Origin: Gemmataceae bacterium
Lineage (GTDB): Bacteria > Planctomycetota > Planctomycetia > Gemmatales > Gemmataceae
Direction: 5' to 3'
Assembly (NCBI GenBank): GCA_947490035.1
Contig: CANLGS010000249.1
Span: 1-6,533 of the forward strand
Length of the DNA stretch: 6,533 bases
The position numbers and the translations under genes are program-made. Numbering within the stretch: position 1 is the first letter of the stretch; each line of letters opens with the position of its first letter. The notes under the pieces were generated by a model. The model was not told where the DNA came from. It worked only from the letters and a program-made list of their open reading frames with translations, and did no database searches. Positions 6,082 to 6,533 of this stretch are shown here, in pieces.

Positions 6082-6096
6082 CTCCTCACACCCATC

Positions 6097-6100
6097 GAGG
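6097..6100 (+). promoter_or_regulatory. Ribosome binding site of the aldolase-like gene
   Basis: GAGG with a seven-base spacer to the ATG at 6108. It fixes this start, which also fits the family's N-terminus. Confidence 0.6.
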
Positions 6101-6107
6101 CCGCACC

Positions 6108-6533
6108 ATGCACCCCGCCTACGCCCTCTCCGACGCCGCGACCGTGTTCAGTCCGGCGCTGGTGTTCTTCCCCGAACTCATCCGCAACAACATCGCGCGC
6201 GTGATTGAGATGGCCGGTAGCCCGACGCGGCTCCGCCCGCACGTGAAGACGCACAAGACGGTCGAGATCGTCAAACTGCTGCTCGGCGCGGGCGTGACGA
6301 AACACAAGTGCGCGACCATCGCGGAAGCGGAGATGCTCGCGACCGCCGGCGCGCCGGACGTGCTGATCGCGTACCCGCTCGTCGGGCCGAACATCGGCCG
6401 CGCGGTTGCTCTGATCCGCAAGTTCCGCGGCACGACGTTCTCCACACTGATCGACGACCCCGCGACGACCCACGAACTCTCCTCCGCGATGCACGCCGCC
6501 GGGTTGCAAATCGGCGTGCTGCTCGACCTGGAC
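6108..6533 (+). CDS. D-threonine aldolase / D-serine dehydratase-like PLP enzyme, N-terminal part
   Basis: Fold-type III (alanine-racemase-like barrel) PLP enzyme of the D-threonine aldolase family. Known members cleave D-threonine to glycine and acetaldehyde or deaminate D-serine, in the cytoplasm. The 142 visible residues run to the window edge; members are usually around 360-380 residues, so well over half is missing. The PLP motif RPHVKTHKT is at 43-51, and K47 is the expected Schiff-base lysine. KCATIAEAEML (67-77) and DVLIAYPLVGPN (84-95) match the next barrel strands of the family. The metal-binding His and Asp/Cys residues that help separate aldolase from dehydratase lie in the missing C-terminal part, so the substrate cannot be decided. 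The gene is divergent from the TIGR03032 gene across 192 bp and may share its regulatory region. Confidence 0.88.
   Translation, partial: MHPAYALSDAATVFSPALVFFPELIRNNIARVIEMAGSPTRLRPHVKTHKTVEIVKLLLGAGVTKHKCATIAEAEMLATAGAPDVLIAYPLVGPNIGRAVALIRKFRGTTFSTLIDDPATTHELSSAMHAAGLQIGVLLDLD

Noticed and set aside
6060..6509. Open frame of 149 codons on the minus strand
   Set aside because: It is opposite the PLP-enzyme gene, which has the PLP-lysine motif and a good ribosome site; the translation is Arg/Gly/Val-rich and matches nothing.

Overview
The window is GC-rich and densely coding, with strong G/C preference at third codon positions. It carries a membrane-anchored Ser/Thr kinase with a WD40 tail, a large FG-GAP (VCBS-type) repeat protein and a TIGR03032-family protein. 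This mix is typical of Planctomycetes, most likely a Gemmata-like member of the Gemmataceae. The assignment rests on gene content and composition only; no marker gene is present.

Layout. (1) Bases 1-2103, minus strand: a Hanks-type kinase with one membrane segment and C-terminal WD40 repeats, cut by the left edge of the window. (2) Bases 2104-2184: a short divergent intergenic region with a good sigma-70-like promoter for the kinase, an A/T-rich stretch upstream of its -35, and a 15-bp palindrome. (3) Bases 2185-4875, plus strand: an 896-residue FG-GAP/VCBS protein with about seven repeat units, a second beta-rich half, an acidic stalk and a C-terminal hydrophobic anchor. (4) Bases 4836-5915, minus strand: a TIGR03032/DUF4915-family protein, convergent with and overlapping the FG-GAP gene by 40 bp. 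(5) Bases 5916-6107: a divergent promoter region holding a second 15-bp palindrome (CTTGTAA-A-TTACAAG). (6) Bases 6108-6533, plus strand: the first 142 residues of a PLP-dependent D-threonine aldolase/D-serine dehydratase-like enzyme, cut by the right edge.

How the genes relate. There is no operon: every adjacent pair is divergent or convergent, so each gene is probably its own transcription unit. Two of the four proteins are clearly built from propeller-type repeats (WD40 and FG-GAP), and the TIGR03032 protein may be a third propeller. The kinase and the FG-GAP protein both look envelope-associated, which would fit signalling and cell-surface display, but no functional link is shown. I see no CRISPR array, transposase, tRNA, rRNA or recognisable defence system. 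The points most worth a second look are the two palindromes, the unsettled N-terminus and anchored C-terminus of the FG-GAP protein, and the uncharacterised TIGR03032 protein.
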